DNA from: an uncultured bacterium
Lineage (GTDB): Bacteria; Cyanobacteriota; Vampirovibrionia; Gastranaerophilales; Gastranaerophilaceae
Direction: 5' to 3'
Length of the DNA: 51,343 bases
Assembly (NCBI GenBank): GCA_905215335.1
Contig: CAJMPQ010000011.1
Location: forward strand, 1-51,343
The position numbers and the translations under genes were made by a program. The notes under the pieces are model-generated. The model was not told the DNA's origin. It saw nothing but the letters and a program-made list of their open reading frames with translations, and ran no database searches. Position 1 is the first letter of the stretch. Every line of letters begins with the position of its first letter. Positions 8,386-14,490 of this stretch are shown in pieces.

Positions 8386-8442
8386 GGTCGAAACGGTCAG
8401 TAAAACTGACCGTCTTAGAGTAAGGCTCTAACTGATGAGACC
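8386..8442 (+). ncRNA. type II hammerhead ribozyme, copy 1
   Basis: All conserved parts are present in permuted (type II) order. Stem II is GGTC (8386-8389) with GACC (8439-8442). GAAA (8390-8393) opens stem III, an 8-bp helix ACGGTCAG/CTGACCGT (8393-8400 with 8406-8413) capped by TAAAA. C8414 is the cleavage nucleotide (GUC). Stem I is TTAGAG/CTCTAA (8415-8420 with 8426-8431). CTGATGA (8432-8438) completes the core. Self-cleavage is expected between 8414 and 8415, leaving a 2',3'-cyclic phosphate and a 5'-OH. It lies between two early genes, 11 bases after one stop and 23 before the next start. Confidence 0.93.
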
Positions 8443-8465
8443 AATTTAAAAGTAAAGGAGAAAAA

Positions 8466-8729
8466 ATGGAACAACAAGCTACAGCTGTATTAGAACAACA
8501 AATTAAAAAAGTAACGGAAAAAATTTCTCAATGTAAAATCGAGATTGCAGATTTATTCATAAAAATACATAAATCTAAACCATTAATGCAGTGCGACTTT
8601 AGTGATTTTATGGATAAAATAAATGAGATGGATAAAATGCCTCCATTACTTTTAACTTTGGGGAAATATGAAAACCAACTAGAAGTATTATTACAGTCTA
8701 AAAGAGAAATTGAGAGTTCTATCTATTAG
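8466..8729 (+). CDS. small helical protein encoded between two hammerhead ribozymes
   Basis: An 87-residue protein with SD AAAGGAG 6 bases before its ATG. Two amphipathic helical stretches (about 1-30 and 55-87) suggest a coiled-coil; two cysteines lie at about 20 and 41. No family is recognised and similarity to the neighbouring 106-residue protein is not evident. What sets it apart is its setting: it is the only gene on the 357-nt RNA that the two flanking ribozymes would release (8415-8771). It could be made from the uncut operon mRNA, the linear fragment or a circle. Confidence 0.75.
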   Translation: MEQQATAVLEQQIKKVTEKISQCKIEIADLFIKIHKSKPLMQCDFSDFMDKINEMDKMPPLLLTLGKYENQLEVLLQSKREIESSIY

Positions 8730-8734
8730 ATTCA

Positions 8735-8799
8735 GGTCGAAACGGTCGGCTAACGGTGCAAGCTGACCGTCTTAACGTAATGCGTTAACTGATGAGACC
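8735..8799 (+). ncRNA. type II hammerhead ribozyme, copy 2
   Basis: Same permuted layout as copy 1. Stem II is GGTC (8735-8738) with GACC (8796-8799). GAAA is at 8739-8742. Stem III ACGGTCGGC/GCTGACCGT (8742-8750 with 8762-8770) has one G-U pair and an 11-nt loop. The cleavage nucleotide is C8771. Stem I is TTAACG/CGTTAA (8772-8777 with 8783-8788), then CTGATGA (8789-8795). Two base pairs of stem I differ from copy 1 with compensating changes on both sides, which is direct covariation support. Cleavage would give the downstream Mor message a 5'-OH end that begins with the stem I hairpin. Confidence 0.93.
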
Positions 8800-8822
8800 A
8801 AATAAATAAGTATGAGGAGATT

Positions 8823-9119
8823 ATGGAATATAAGCCTTGGATGGATTATATAAAACCTGAAGATATGCCAAATGACGATTTAAAGACAATTGCAGAGTCA
8901 GCTGGTATACGTTCAGCTTTGGCTTTAATTTTTTTAACTCCTGGATTAACTGTTACAATACCGAGAAATGCTTTTACAGAGGTAAAGAAAAGATACATTA
9001 TAAGTCAGTATGATGGCAGGAAATATACGATAAACCGTCTTGCTTTAGAATGTGGTTTTTCTCAACGATATATTTATAAAATTATTGAAAATCACCTTAA
9101 AAATAAAAATAAATTATAA
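8823..9119 (+). CDS. mor: Mor-family transcription activator
   Basis: A 98-residue protein. An N-terminal dimerisation part (about 1-50) is followed by TVTIPRNAFTEVKKRYI and a C-terminal helix-turn-helix (INRLALECGFSQRYIYKII), the Mor/C activator pattern. In Mu, Mor binds a dyad upstream of the middle promoter and recruits RNA polymerase. Here it is the last gene of the early operon and no separate C gene is seen, so it may drive the late promoters directly; the nested repeats at 29604-29676 are a candidate target. SD GAGGAG lies 4 bases before the ATG. Its leader starts with the second hammerhead ribozyme. A terminator follows. Confidence 0.88.
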   Translation: MEYKPWMDYIKPEDMPNDDLKTIAESAGIRSALALIFLTPGLTVTIPRNAFTEVKKRYIISQYDGRKYTINRLALECGFSQRYIYKIIENHLKNKNKL

Positions 9120-9140
9120 ATTATGATACATCACTTCTTT

Positions 9141-9175
9141 ACTTCAATAGCTAATATGTTATTGAAGTTTTTTTT
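9141..9175 (+). terminator. rho-independent terminator of the early operon
   Basis: Arms ACTTCAATA (9141-9149) and TATTGAAGT (9160-9168) form a 9-bp stem followed directly by a run of eight T (9168-9175). It ends the early transcript just after the Mor gene. Confidence 0.85.
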
Positions 9176-9182
9176 GTATAAT
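9175..9182 (+). promoter_or_regulatory. extended -10 promoter for 9202-9477
   Basis: TGTATAAT (9175-9182) is an extended -10 immediately after the early terminator; there is no good -35 because the T-run occupies that space. It would start transcription about 12 bases before the next gene, so that gene can be read independently of the early operon. Confidence 0.5.
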
Positions 9183-9201
9183 ACATGTATAGGAGAAAAA
9201 C

Positions 9202-9477
9202 ATGCCTGTATTACAAGCTGAAAAACCATTATATAAGCACGATTGTGATGATTGTTTATATTTAGGTTCTGATGAAATGAGGGATTATTATTTTTGTAAA
9301 AAACGTTCTTTTTCATCAGAAGGAACACTTATAATAAGATTGGGAGACAATCCTCAAGATTATTTTAGTATGCCGAAAGATGTTGTAAAAAGTGGACTAG
9401 CAAGTAATGCTTTAGCTGAAGACACTGTTTTTGCAATGTGCTACAGAAGATATTTAGAATATCTTGAAAACAAATAA
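9202..9477 (+). CDS. small cysteine-containing protein, own promoter
   Basis: A 91-residue protein with SD TAGGAG seven bases upstream. The N-terminal part has C-x-x-C (HDCDDCLYLG, about 14-20), a third cysteine in YYFCKKR (about 31) and a later one in FAMCYRR, which together could bind zinc. The C-terminal part is helical. I do not recognise a family. It lies alone between the early terminator and the convergent late transcript and has its own extended -10, so it may be expressed in the lysogen. Confidence 0.7.
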   Translation: MPVLQAEKPLYKHDCDDCLYLGSDEMRDYYFCKKRSFSSEGTLIIRLGDNPQDYFSMPKDVVKSGLASNALAEDTVFAMCYRRYLEYLENK

Positions 9478-9511
9478 AGAGCCTCTTTTTATTCGGAGAA
9501 GAGACTCTTTT
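9477..9511. terminator. bidirectional terminator between convergent transcripts
   Basis: Arms AAGAGCCTCTT (9477-9487) and AAGAGACTCTT (9499-9509) form an 11-bp stem with one mismatch, flanked by T-rich sequence on one side and A-rich on the other. It separates the rightward gene ending at 9477 from the leftward late transcript ending at 9563. Confidence 0.75.
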
Positions 9512-9562
9512 CAGACAAATCAAATCATGGGTATAATACTCAAGTTTTTTATATAAGGCAAA

Positions 9563-9757
9563 TTATTTACAATCAGAAGGTAAACCAACAAATGCAATCA
9601 TAGTTGGGGTTATGGTGTTATTATTCATATCCATTTTATAATTAACATCAAGTAAATCTTCATATTGAGTAATTGTCCCATCTATTGTAAATCCATGATA
9701 AAGACATAACTCTCTAAGTTCAATTAAAAAATTCTCGTATCGTTTTTCCTCATCCAT
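9563..9757 (-). CDS. small acidic phage protein, unknown
   Basis: A 64-residue protein, last of the minus-strand accessory run. The N-terminal half is helical and charged (DEEKRYENFLIELRELCLYHG); the C-terminal half is beta-like and contains NNNTITPTMIAF. No family is recognised. It follows the 66-residue gene at a 15-base spacing with a fair SD. Accessory genes in this position of phage genomes are often anti-host or lysogeny functions, but nothing here shows which. Confidence 0.6.
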   Translation of the reverse strand: MDEEKRYENFLIELRELCLYHGFTIDGTITQYEDLLDVNYKMDMNNNTITPTMIAFVGLPSDCK

Positions 9758-9772
9758 ATATCTATCCTAATG

Positions 9773-9973
9773 TTATTCCATAGTATCAACAGGAGTTATT
9801 TCGTCCATTTCAATGTTATATCTTTTCCCGTTTTTATCAACACAGGTTGCATATTCAATATCTCTATCAGCAAATGAATTTGTCCAAGTATAAATAAGTA
9901 ACCCTATTTCATTAGTTTTATTATTGTAAATTTTAGTTCCGAACAACATATCATTTTTGTTTTTTAGTGCCAT
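9773..9973 (-). CDS. small phage protein with SH3-like beta pattern
   Basis: A 66-residue protein that is largely beta: alternating hydrophobic residues in LFGTKIYNNKTNEIGLLIYT and YATCVDKNGKRYNIEMDEI resemble a small SH3-like or Tudor-like barrel. SD GGAGATAAAAT precedes the ATG. The family and partner are unknown. It sits between the 56-residue ORF and the 64-residue ORF in the leftward accessory run. Confidence 0.6.
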   Translation of the reverse strand: MALKNKNDMLFGTKIYNNKTNEIGLLIYTWTNSFADRDIEYATCVDKNGKRYNIEMDEITPVDTME

Positions 9974-9992
9974 AATTTTATCTCCTTATGTC

Positions 9993-10163
9993 TTATAATG
10001 GGTTTTCTATGTAATATTTAATTTGTCCTTTTTTATAACTGATTTGACTTTTGATAATGCATTCCTTTTCATAATTTCTACAATCTTTAAGTTTTAACTC
10101 TAGGTATTCAATTTCGTTTTTTAATCTTTTAATTAAATCTTGTTCAAATTCTTTGTTTGTCAT
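9993..10163 (-). CDS. 56-residue coiled-coil protein
   Basis: A short ORF with SD AAGAGG seven bases before its ATG. Residues about 4-50 are a heptad-like charged helix (LIKRLKNEIEYLELKLKDC) with two cysteines. It begins 34 bases after structured element A. Its length is below usual gene-finding limits, but the ribosome site and tight spacing to the next gene support it. Confidence 0.55.
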   Translation of the reverse strand: MTNKEFEQDLIKRLKNEIEYLELKLKDCRNYEKECIIKSQISYKKGQIKYYIENPL

Positions 10164-10196
10164 AATTTACCTCTTATTAACTTCCGCTTTGTACAA

Positions 10197-10260
10197 ACAT
10201 TAATCACTCTGAATAGTCAAAACATCAACTTGTTGTTGATGTTTTGAATCATTCAGACAC
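10197..10260 (-). repeat. structured intergenic element, copy A
   Basis: Read on the minus strand it runs from GTGTCTGAATGA to GAGTGATTAATGT. Short helix GAAT/ATTC encloses a GAT bulge and a perfect 12-bp stem (TCAAAACATCAA with TTGATGTTTTGA) around a 7-nt loop. The same outer blocks occur in two other intergenic gaps of this operon with different stem sequences. The stop codon of the upstream gene (TGA, 10249-10251) lies inside the element, so its 5' block is also coding here. Confidence 0.7.
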
Positions 10261-10503
10261 AATATCTTGAAGATGCATTATATCTGTAATATTAATTTTT
10301 CCGTTGATTTCCATTTCTCTAATAGTGATATTTTCTTTTTTGTTATTTTCTGTTCCTAATTCAATTAGACAATCTTCAAGACTTAAGTTTTTTTCAATAA
10401 TTATTTTTGCGATGTTTTTGGCTTCTGTTTCATTTTCTGCTTGAAATTGAACCATACCACTTAGTATCGCATTTGTTTCAAAGTTAATTAAAAAATTGTT
10501 CAT
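10249..10503 (-). CDS. small acidic phage protein, unknown
   Basis: An 84-residue protein. The N-terminal half is beta-like (FLINFETNAILSGMVQFQAE), then AENETEAKNIAKIIIEK resembles the helix of the small phage domain in which a beta-hairpin is followed by residues T-E-A. A long acidic tail follows. SD AAAGGA precedes the ATG by 7 bases. Its stop codon lies within structured element A and its gene begins after element B. I do not assign a function. Confidence 0.6.
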   Translation of the reverse strand: MNNFLINFETNAILSGMVQFQAENETEAKNIAKIIIEKNLSLEDCLIELGTENNKKENITIREMEINGKINITDIMHLQDIVSE

Positions 10504-10532
10504 ATTGCGTCCTTTCTAATTTATCTACATTG

Positions 10533-10596
10533 ACATTAACCACTCCCATTAGTCTAAAAGTGAAGTCAACGTGGATATTTTGTATCATTTAGACAC
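10533..10596 (-). repeat. structured intergenic element, copy B (divergent)
   Basis: On the minus strand it begins GTGTCTAAATGATAC and ends GAGTGGTTAATGT, matching the outer blocks of copies A and C with few changes. The interior differs and its stem is weaker: AAAA/TTTT pairs are visible but no perfect long helix. It lies directly after the stop of 10602-10856 and about 30 bases before the next start. Confidence 0.6.
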
Positions 10597-10601
10597 ATAG
10601 A

Positions 10602-10856
10602 TTAAAGGATACGTTCTATGTACCAATTGGAATTTTGTAAATTATTGAAATTCCAACGTAGATTATGATAAAAGTCCATTTCAAAATTATTATTTGATTT
10701 TATAAATGGTGGGAAAAAATTCTTTTTATTTTCTTGTGTTTCTAAATTATTTATAGCCGTTCTTATTTCAGAATTAAACTTCTTTTTGAATTCTGACAGG
10801 CTTAATTCTAACTGTTCACGAGTTCTTTTGTTTTTTACAATAATTCGTTGTTCCAT
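10602..10856 (-). CDS. 84-residue basic phage protein, unknown
   Basis: A short protein whose N-terminus (IIVKNKRTREQLELSLSEFKKKF) is beta then helix, followed by an aromatic, Asn-rich C-terminal half (YHNLRWNFNNLQNSNWYIE). No family is recognised. It starts at an ATG 47 bases downstream of the 95-residue gene, without a strong SD, and its stop is followed immediately by structured element B. Confidence 0.55.
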   Translation of the reverse strand: MEQRIIVKNKRTREQLELSLSEFKKKFNSEIRTAINNLETQENKKNFFPPFIKSNNNFEMDFYHNLRWNFNNLQNSNWYIERIL

Positions 10857-10903
10857 ATTTGAATCCTAGTCCTTTACTGCTCTTGTGTCTATTACCCGAT
10901 TGT

Positions 10904-11191
10904 TTATTTTAAATTAAGTCCAATAATGCACCTGTTTAGTTCGTTATAATCAATGTTTATGTTGTATTCGGTCTCTAAATTTATAATGTCAGTTGCAAGT
11001 GCAAAATTACGGTTCTTTTTTCTATGTAGTGCTGTTTCAATGTCATCACCAAGTTCATTTTCTTGGATGTTATCTTTTTTTAAGAGTTCTTCTATTTGCC
11101 CAAAATATTCCTCTAGCATTTCTATATCTGCTTTGATTTCATCCTGTAATTCTTCAAGGATTTCAATATCTTTTTTGCTTAATTTTGCCAT
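10904..11191 (-). CDS. 95-residue coiled-coil phage protein
   Basis: The N-terminal 60 residues are a continuous charged helix with heptad spacing (LSKKDIEILEELQDEIKADI), suggesting a coiled-coil dimer; a short C-terminal globular part follows. SD TAGGAG is present. A hairpin at 11212-11230 separates it from the preceding DUF4268 gene. The function is unknown. Confidence 0.65.
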   Translation of the reverse strand: MAKLSKKDIEILEELQDEIKADIEMLEEYFGQIEELLKKDNIQENELGDDIETALHRKKNRNFALATDIINLETEYNINIDYNELNRCIIGLNLK

Positions 11192-11211
11192 TCTGATACT
11201 CCTATAAATTA

Positions 11212-11230
11212 AAGGGGCTGATTGCCCCTT
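11212..11230 (-). terminator. weak terminator or attenuator hairpin
   Basis: AAGGGGC/GCCCCTT form a 7-bp GC-rich stem with a 5-nt loop overlapping the stop codon of 11229-12029. On the minus strand TTTAATTT follows. The T-run is imperfect, so it may only attenuate transcription into the small genes that follow. Confidence 0.5.
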
Positions 11231-12029
11231 ATAAATAATTTCTAAATGTTTCTCTAAAATCTTCTGCCATTTTTATGTGAGATTTTATAGTTTCATCGAG
11301 ATTGCTTGTATCGGTTATGTCATAATGCAGAACCTGTCTAATTCTTGAAGATTTTTTACCTTCTAAATCCTGCCAATCTAAGAATCCTAATTTTGTTTCA
11401 ATTTCATCTTTTGATTTAAGTAATTTGTTGAAAATGTCTTTATCGCTATTGATAAAAAGCTCGGTTGCAACATATTTATCTTTGGTATTTACTGTTTGCA
11501 TTATCTGCACACCTTTTTTACCGATTGAAATATATTGATAATGCTGTGGAGCAGGATTGATTTGCATTTCGCTTTGTAATTCGTCACAGACTTCAAAGTA
11601 TCTATCCCAGTATTCTTTTTGTATTTGTTTTGCAGGTGTATTATTATTTCTAACTTGTTTTGTTGGGATTTCGGGTTTTAAAATAGGTTTAAATTCTATT
11701 TTATCCCCGTTCAAAATAGTTTTAATTACAAAAAGTCCACAATAATTCTGATTAAAACAATGATTTAATGTTTTAGCGATATTAATTAAATCTTCTTTCT
11801 CGTTTGCGATAAACCAAAATATATAGGCTTTTTGATTTCCTCTTAATTCGCCAACTGCCTCTATTAAACCATCTGCATTTTGTGTTAATTGAGGGCAAAT
11901 AATGTGTAAGCCTCGATTTGGATAATCCTTAAGTAATTCAGTAATTACATCATCTTTGTATTTTTCAATGTAATTGCTGAAGTTTTGTCTGCTTTTTAAA
12001 ACTTCTTGTGCTGTGATTGCTTCTGTCAT
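11229..12029 (-). CDS. DUF4268-type nuclease-like protein
   Basis: A 266-residue protein in two parts. Residues about 1-115 look like an alpha/beta PD-(D/E)xK-type fold (GLHIICPQLTQNADGLIEAVG; KAYIFWFI). Residues about 135-266 match what I know of DUF4268: KEYWDRYFEVCDELQ, a beta segment KDKYVATELFINSDKD and LGFLDWQDLEGKKSSRIRQV. That domain is found in putative restriction-like nucleases. SD GGAGGT precedes the ATG. It lies in the leftward accessory run, preceded by structured element C. It may act in competition with other phages or in host takeover; activity is not shown by the sequence. Confidence 0.65.
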   Translation of the reverse strand: MTEAITAQEVLKSRQNFSNYIEKYKDDVITELLKDYPNRGLHIICPQLTQNADGLIEAVGELRGNQKAYIFWFIANEKEDLINIAKTLNHCFNQNYCGLFVIKTILNGDKIEFKPILKPEIPTKQVRNNNTPAKQIQKEYWDRYFEVCDELQSEMQINPAPQHYQYISIGKKGVQIMQTVNTKDKYVATELFINSDKDIFNKLLKSKDEIETKLGFLDWQDLEGKKSSRIRQVLHYDITDTSNLDETIKSHIKMAEDFRETFRNYL

Positions 12030-12053
12030 ATTGACCTCCTTTATTTTACAACC

Positions 12054-12118
12054 ACATTAATCACTCTGAATACGAAGAATTGGAAGTCGTTTCTTCCAAT
12101 TCCGTATCATTCTGACAC
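12054..12118 (-). repeat. structured intergenic element, copy C
   Basis: On the minus strand it begins GTGTCAGAATGATACG and ends TTCAGAGTGATTAATGT. GAAT/ATTC pairs outside a GAT bulge, ACG/CGT continues, and a perfect 9-bp stem AATTGGAAG/CTTCCAATT carries a 6-nt loop. The stem sequence is unrelated to that of copy A, but the outer blocks and layout are the same. It starts two bases after the stop of 12121-12675 and ends 24 bases before the start of 11229-12029. Confidence 0.7.
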
Positions 12119-12120
12119 AA

Positions 12121-12675
12121 TTAAGAATCGCTCATATCAATGCTATATGGGCTGATTTCTTTTAAGTTATTCAATTTTGCTATTCCATGTGGAACAACAC
12201 TATATCCCCCTTTTGGAGATTTCACTATACTTGGGTGGTCTCTATATGCTGTACTAACCAAATTTTCTCTTGCTTGATCGTAGGCTTTTCGTGCATTTTG
12301 AGGGCTCTTATATACGGTTCTTACACCATTTTCACCCTTGTATTGGTATGTCCTTGGAATATCTTGTACTTTTTTACTTGCTAATTTTGAAGCTTCTGTT
12401 TTAAATTTTTTAGACTGTGCTTTTGCTTCATCGGCTTTTGCCTGTGCCTCTTTTGCGTATTGTGTATATTTTTCCGCCAATTCTTTTTTACCGGCTTGTT
12501 TATACTTTCTCGCAATAGCTTGTTCAGAGGCAGCTCTTCTTGAGAATTCGTAGGCATCATCATCGTATTTATATGATTTATTTAACAAGTAATTTAATTC
12601 GTTCTCAGTTTTAGCATTAATTGATTTACTTGCTCCGCCTCCGCCTCTGCTACCGCCTGAGCCACGTCCTCCCAT
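12121..12675 (-). CDS. phage protein with MGGRGSGG N-terminal tag, second copy
   Basis: A 184-residue protein beginning MGGRGSGGSRGGGG, then a long Ala/Lys/Glu-rich coiled-coil (about 45-110), then a Tyr-containing C-terminal part with RTYQYKGENGVRTVYKSPQN and PHGIAKL. The tag is shared with the adjacent gene, while the rest differs. I know this Gly/Arg tag from several phage proteins of low-GC bacteria, often near minor head or DUF4417 genes, but its role is not established. SD GGAG is 6 bases before the ATG, and a 3-base gap separates it from its partner gene. Confidence 0.65.
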   Translation of the reverse strand: MGGRGSGGSRGGGGASKSINAKTENELNYLLNKSYKYDDDAYEFSRRAASEQAIARKYKQAGKKELAEKYTQYAKEAQAKADEAKAQSKKFKTEASKLASKKVQDIPRTYQYKGENGVRTVYKSPQNARKAYDQARENLVSTAYRDHPSIVKSPKGGYSVVPHGIAKLNNLKEISPYSIDMSDS

Positions 12676-12678
12676 ATA

Positions 12679-13329
12679 TTAATCTCCTTTCATTTTCGGA
12701 ATATCTACGCCAATCCAGTTCTTCTCTTCTTGCGACCAAGAAAGTTTCCTTCCTGATTTTTTGGCTATTCTATTAACTACTTTGTCGATTTGAGCACGAC
12801 TCGATTTGTGCAGGACTTGCCAATCATAATCTTCCTCACCTCTTGCATCAGAAGGATTTTTCCATTTTCCGAGGCTACGGACTGATACGTTTATAAAGTC
12901 TCCGTAATCTTCAACCCTAAAGTCGCTACGTCTAATGTATCCATCAGTTGAAACTTTACTTATTAATTCATCTTTCAAATTAGAAACTGTGCTATCCATA
13001 GACATTTTGGCTTTTGGTGTTCTTGGTTTCTTTTCAGGTTTTACACCATTTTTGAGATTTTCTGCACGTTTAGCACGAGCTTTAGCAAGAGCATCAAGAC
13101 GTTTTTGCTTTAAATCTGCGGCTTTTTTAGCATCAAGTTCATCTATTCGTTTTCTTATTGCTTCCATCTCTCGAACTCGTTGGTCTATACTATAAGCAGG
13201 ATTTCCTGAAATACTGTTATACAACCTTATAAGCTCGTTTTTATCGGTAATACCTTCCCCGATATTTTTAGGGGCTTTTGAAGCAGCACCTCCGCCACCT
13301 TTTCCGCCTCCTGAACCACGTCCTCCCAT
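12679..13329 (-). CDS. phage protein with MGGRGSGG N-terminal tag, first copy
   Basis: A 216-residue protein beginning MGGRGSGGGKGGGGAA. Residues about 40-110 are a basic coiled-coil (ELDAKKAADLKQKRLDALAK). The C-terminal half (about 115-216) is a compact alpha/beta region with DGYIRRSDFRVEDYGDFI and WQVLHKSSRAQIDKVVNRIA. It starts 2 bases after the DUF4417 gene stop with an AGGTAGG site, so the two are probably coupled. The function is unknown; the basic helix suggests nucleic-acid contact. Confidence 0.65.
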   Translation of the reverse strand: MGGRGSGGGKGGGGAASKAPKNIGEGITDKNELIRLYNSISGNPAYSIDQRVREMEAIRKRIDELDAKKAADLKQKRLDALAKARAKRAENLKNGVKPEKKPRTPKAKMSMDSTVSNLKDELISKVSTDGYIRRSDFRVEDYGDFINVSVRSLGKWKNPSDARGEEDYDWQVLHKSSRAQIDKVVNRIAKKSGRKLSWSQEEKNWIGVDIPKMKGD

Positions 13330-13331
13330 TT

Positions 13332-13952
13332 TTACCTACCTTTCTTTTCAAATTTATTCATATACGGTTCAAACCACTTGAGGTTTTTATACCCTTCAAG
13401 TTCAGGTAGCTTGTTTCCATAAATCAAAATTTGCTTTGGTTCAAGTTGTTTTATCATTTCTTTAAAACCTTGCAAGAACAGGTTTTTAGCATCTTCGGAA
13501 TTAAGCACTCCAACAGTACCCACTGCAACGATTGAACCCTTTGGAACACCTAAAAATGCATATTTATAACTGGATTCATCAGACCAACTGATTGATGGAA
13601 TAACCTTAATCCCAAGCATTTGCCAGTAACGAGCACACCAACGATTCCTGTAAACCTGCCAAATTTGGAACGCTTCAGGATAGTTTGTGTACATAGAAAA
13701 GTCTGGGGATAAGACTCCATCATATTTTTTTAATTCTTTAATTTGAGAATCAGCGTTTTTCCAACATCTTTCAAACCTATAATCATCTAAAAAGAAGTGG
13801 GCTGTGCCATTTCTGTTAGAATCTACCCGATATGGGATGAGTTCTTTAACTTCGAACTCATCCTTTTTTATATCAGGTATGCCATAGGAATTAGAGGAGG
13901 AAAAGAAACCTTTTTCAACATTTTGTACGTTTAATAAATTTCTCCAAGACAT
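13332..13952 (-). CDS. DUF4417 family protein
   Basis: A 206-residue protein matching the DUF4417 pattern: GIPDIKKDEF near the start, then HFFLDDYRFE, DGVLSPDFSMYTNYP, QIWQVYRNRWCARYWQMLGI, VIPSISWSD and a glycine-rich FLGVPKGSIVAVGTVG. The family is found in many phages and mobile elements of anaerobes, with no known biochemical role; the regular alpha/beta order resembles TIM-barrel or GTPase-like repeats. It follows the 81-residue gene by 2 bases and precedes two tagged proteins, a neighbourhood I regard as recurrent. Confidence 0.8.
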   Translation of the reverse strand: MSWRNLLNVQNVEKGFFSSSNSYGIPDIKKDEFEVKELIPYRVDSNRNGTAHFFLDDYRFERCWKNADSQIKELKKYDGVLSPDFSMYTNYPEAFQIWQVYRNRWCARYWQMLGIKVIPSISWSDESSYKYAFLGVPKGSIVAVGTVGVLNSEDAKNLFLQGFKEMIKQLEPKQILIYGNKLPELEGYKNLKWFEPYMNKFEKKGR

Positions 13953-13954
13953 AA

Positions 13955-14200
13955 CTAATCTACCTTATTAAATTTTTTAATTAACGATTTTAATTTTCTT
14001 TGATCCCTCTTAGACATAGAGGATTTATATTTTTGTGCTATTTCAATAATTTGTTCTGCAATATTTCCGGCTTTTTCTAAGTTTTCTTTATCTTCTATAA
14101 TTTCTGTTGTTTCTTGATTTTCAATCTTAACCTGACCATATTTCGCAAATTGCGAAATACAGTCAAGAAAAGATTTAATTATTGCTGATAGTCCAAGCAT
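13955..14200 (-). CDS. small helical protein near lysis genes
   Basis: An 81-residue protein. The start MLGLSAIIKSFLDCI is amphipathic; the rest is charged helix ending KRDQRKLKSLIKKFNKV. Its ATG shares a base with the stop of the 96-residue gene (14200). Location after the amidase could suggest a lysis accessory such as a spanin or holin helper, but no signal peptide or clear membrane helix is visible, so it is left unassigned. Confidence 0.6.
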   Translation of the reverse strand: MLGLSAIIKSFLDCISQFAKYGQVKIENQETTEIIEDKENLEKAGNIAEQIIEIAQKYKSSMSKRDQRKLKSLIKKFNKVD

Positions 14201-14490
14201 TAAGCTCTCAACTTCTCAACAGCCTCTAGAAGATGTTTAGCAAAGGATTCAATTGCATTAACTCCTTGATTAAAACAATAATCGTCCAATGCATTTGGAG
14301 AAGTTTTAATTTTCTCCTTTAACTTATACAAGCTGTCTATTGCAGGCTGAGCAACCTTAGCAAGGTTCTCATAGAGTTTTGTGACATACTTTGGGACATT
14401 CTTTTCTGCCAAATTGATGACAAATGGCTCAATAACGTCCCATAGCTCATTCAAAACTTTCCAATCTTTAAGCCACGAGAATAAACTCAT
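14200..14490 (-). CDS. 96-residue helical protein downstream of the amidase
   Basis: An all-helical small protein (LFSWLKDWKVLNELWDVIEP; KLYENLAKVAQPAIDSLYKL) whose start overlaps the amidase gene by 23 bases with SD AAGGAG. Tryptophans near the N-terminus suggest membrane-surface contact. No family is recognised. By position between the endolysin and an 81-residue helical protein it could belong to the lysis module. Confidence 0.6.
   Translation of the reverse strand: MSLFSWLKDWKVLNELWDVIEPFVINLAEKNVPKYVTKLYENLAKVAQPAIDSLYKLKEKIKTSPNALDDYCFNQGVNAIESFAKHLLEAVEKLRA

Noticed and set aside
8415..8771. Endless translation of the ribozyme-released RNA, since 357 is divisible by three
   Set aside because: The ORF has an in-frame TAG stop at 8727-8729, so rolling translation around a circle would stop each turn.
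10197..12118. Hammerhead ribozymes in the three minus-strand elements
   Set aside because: They lack both CTGATGA and a correctly placed GAAA; they do not match twister, pistol or hatchet cores that I know, so they are reported only as an unknown structured element.
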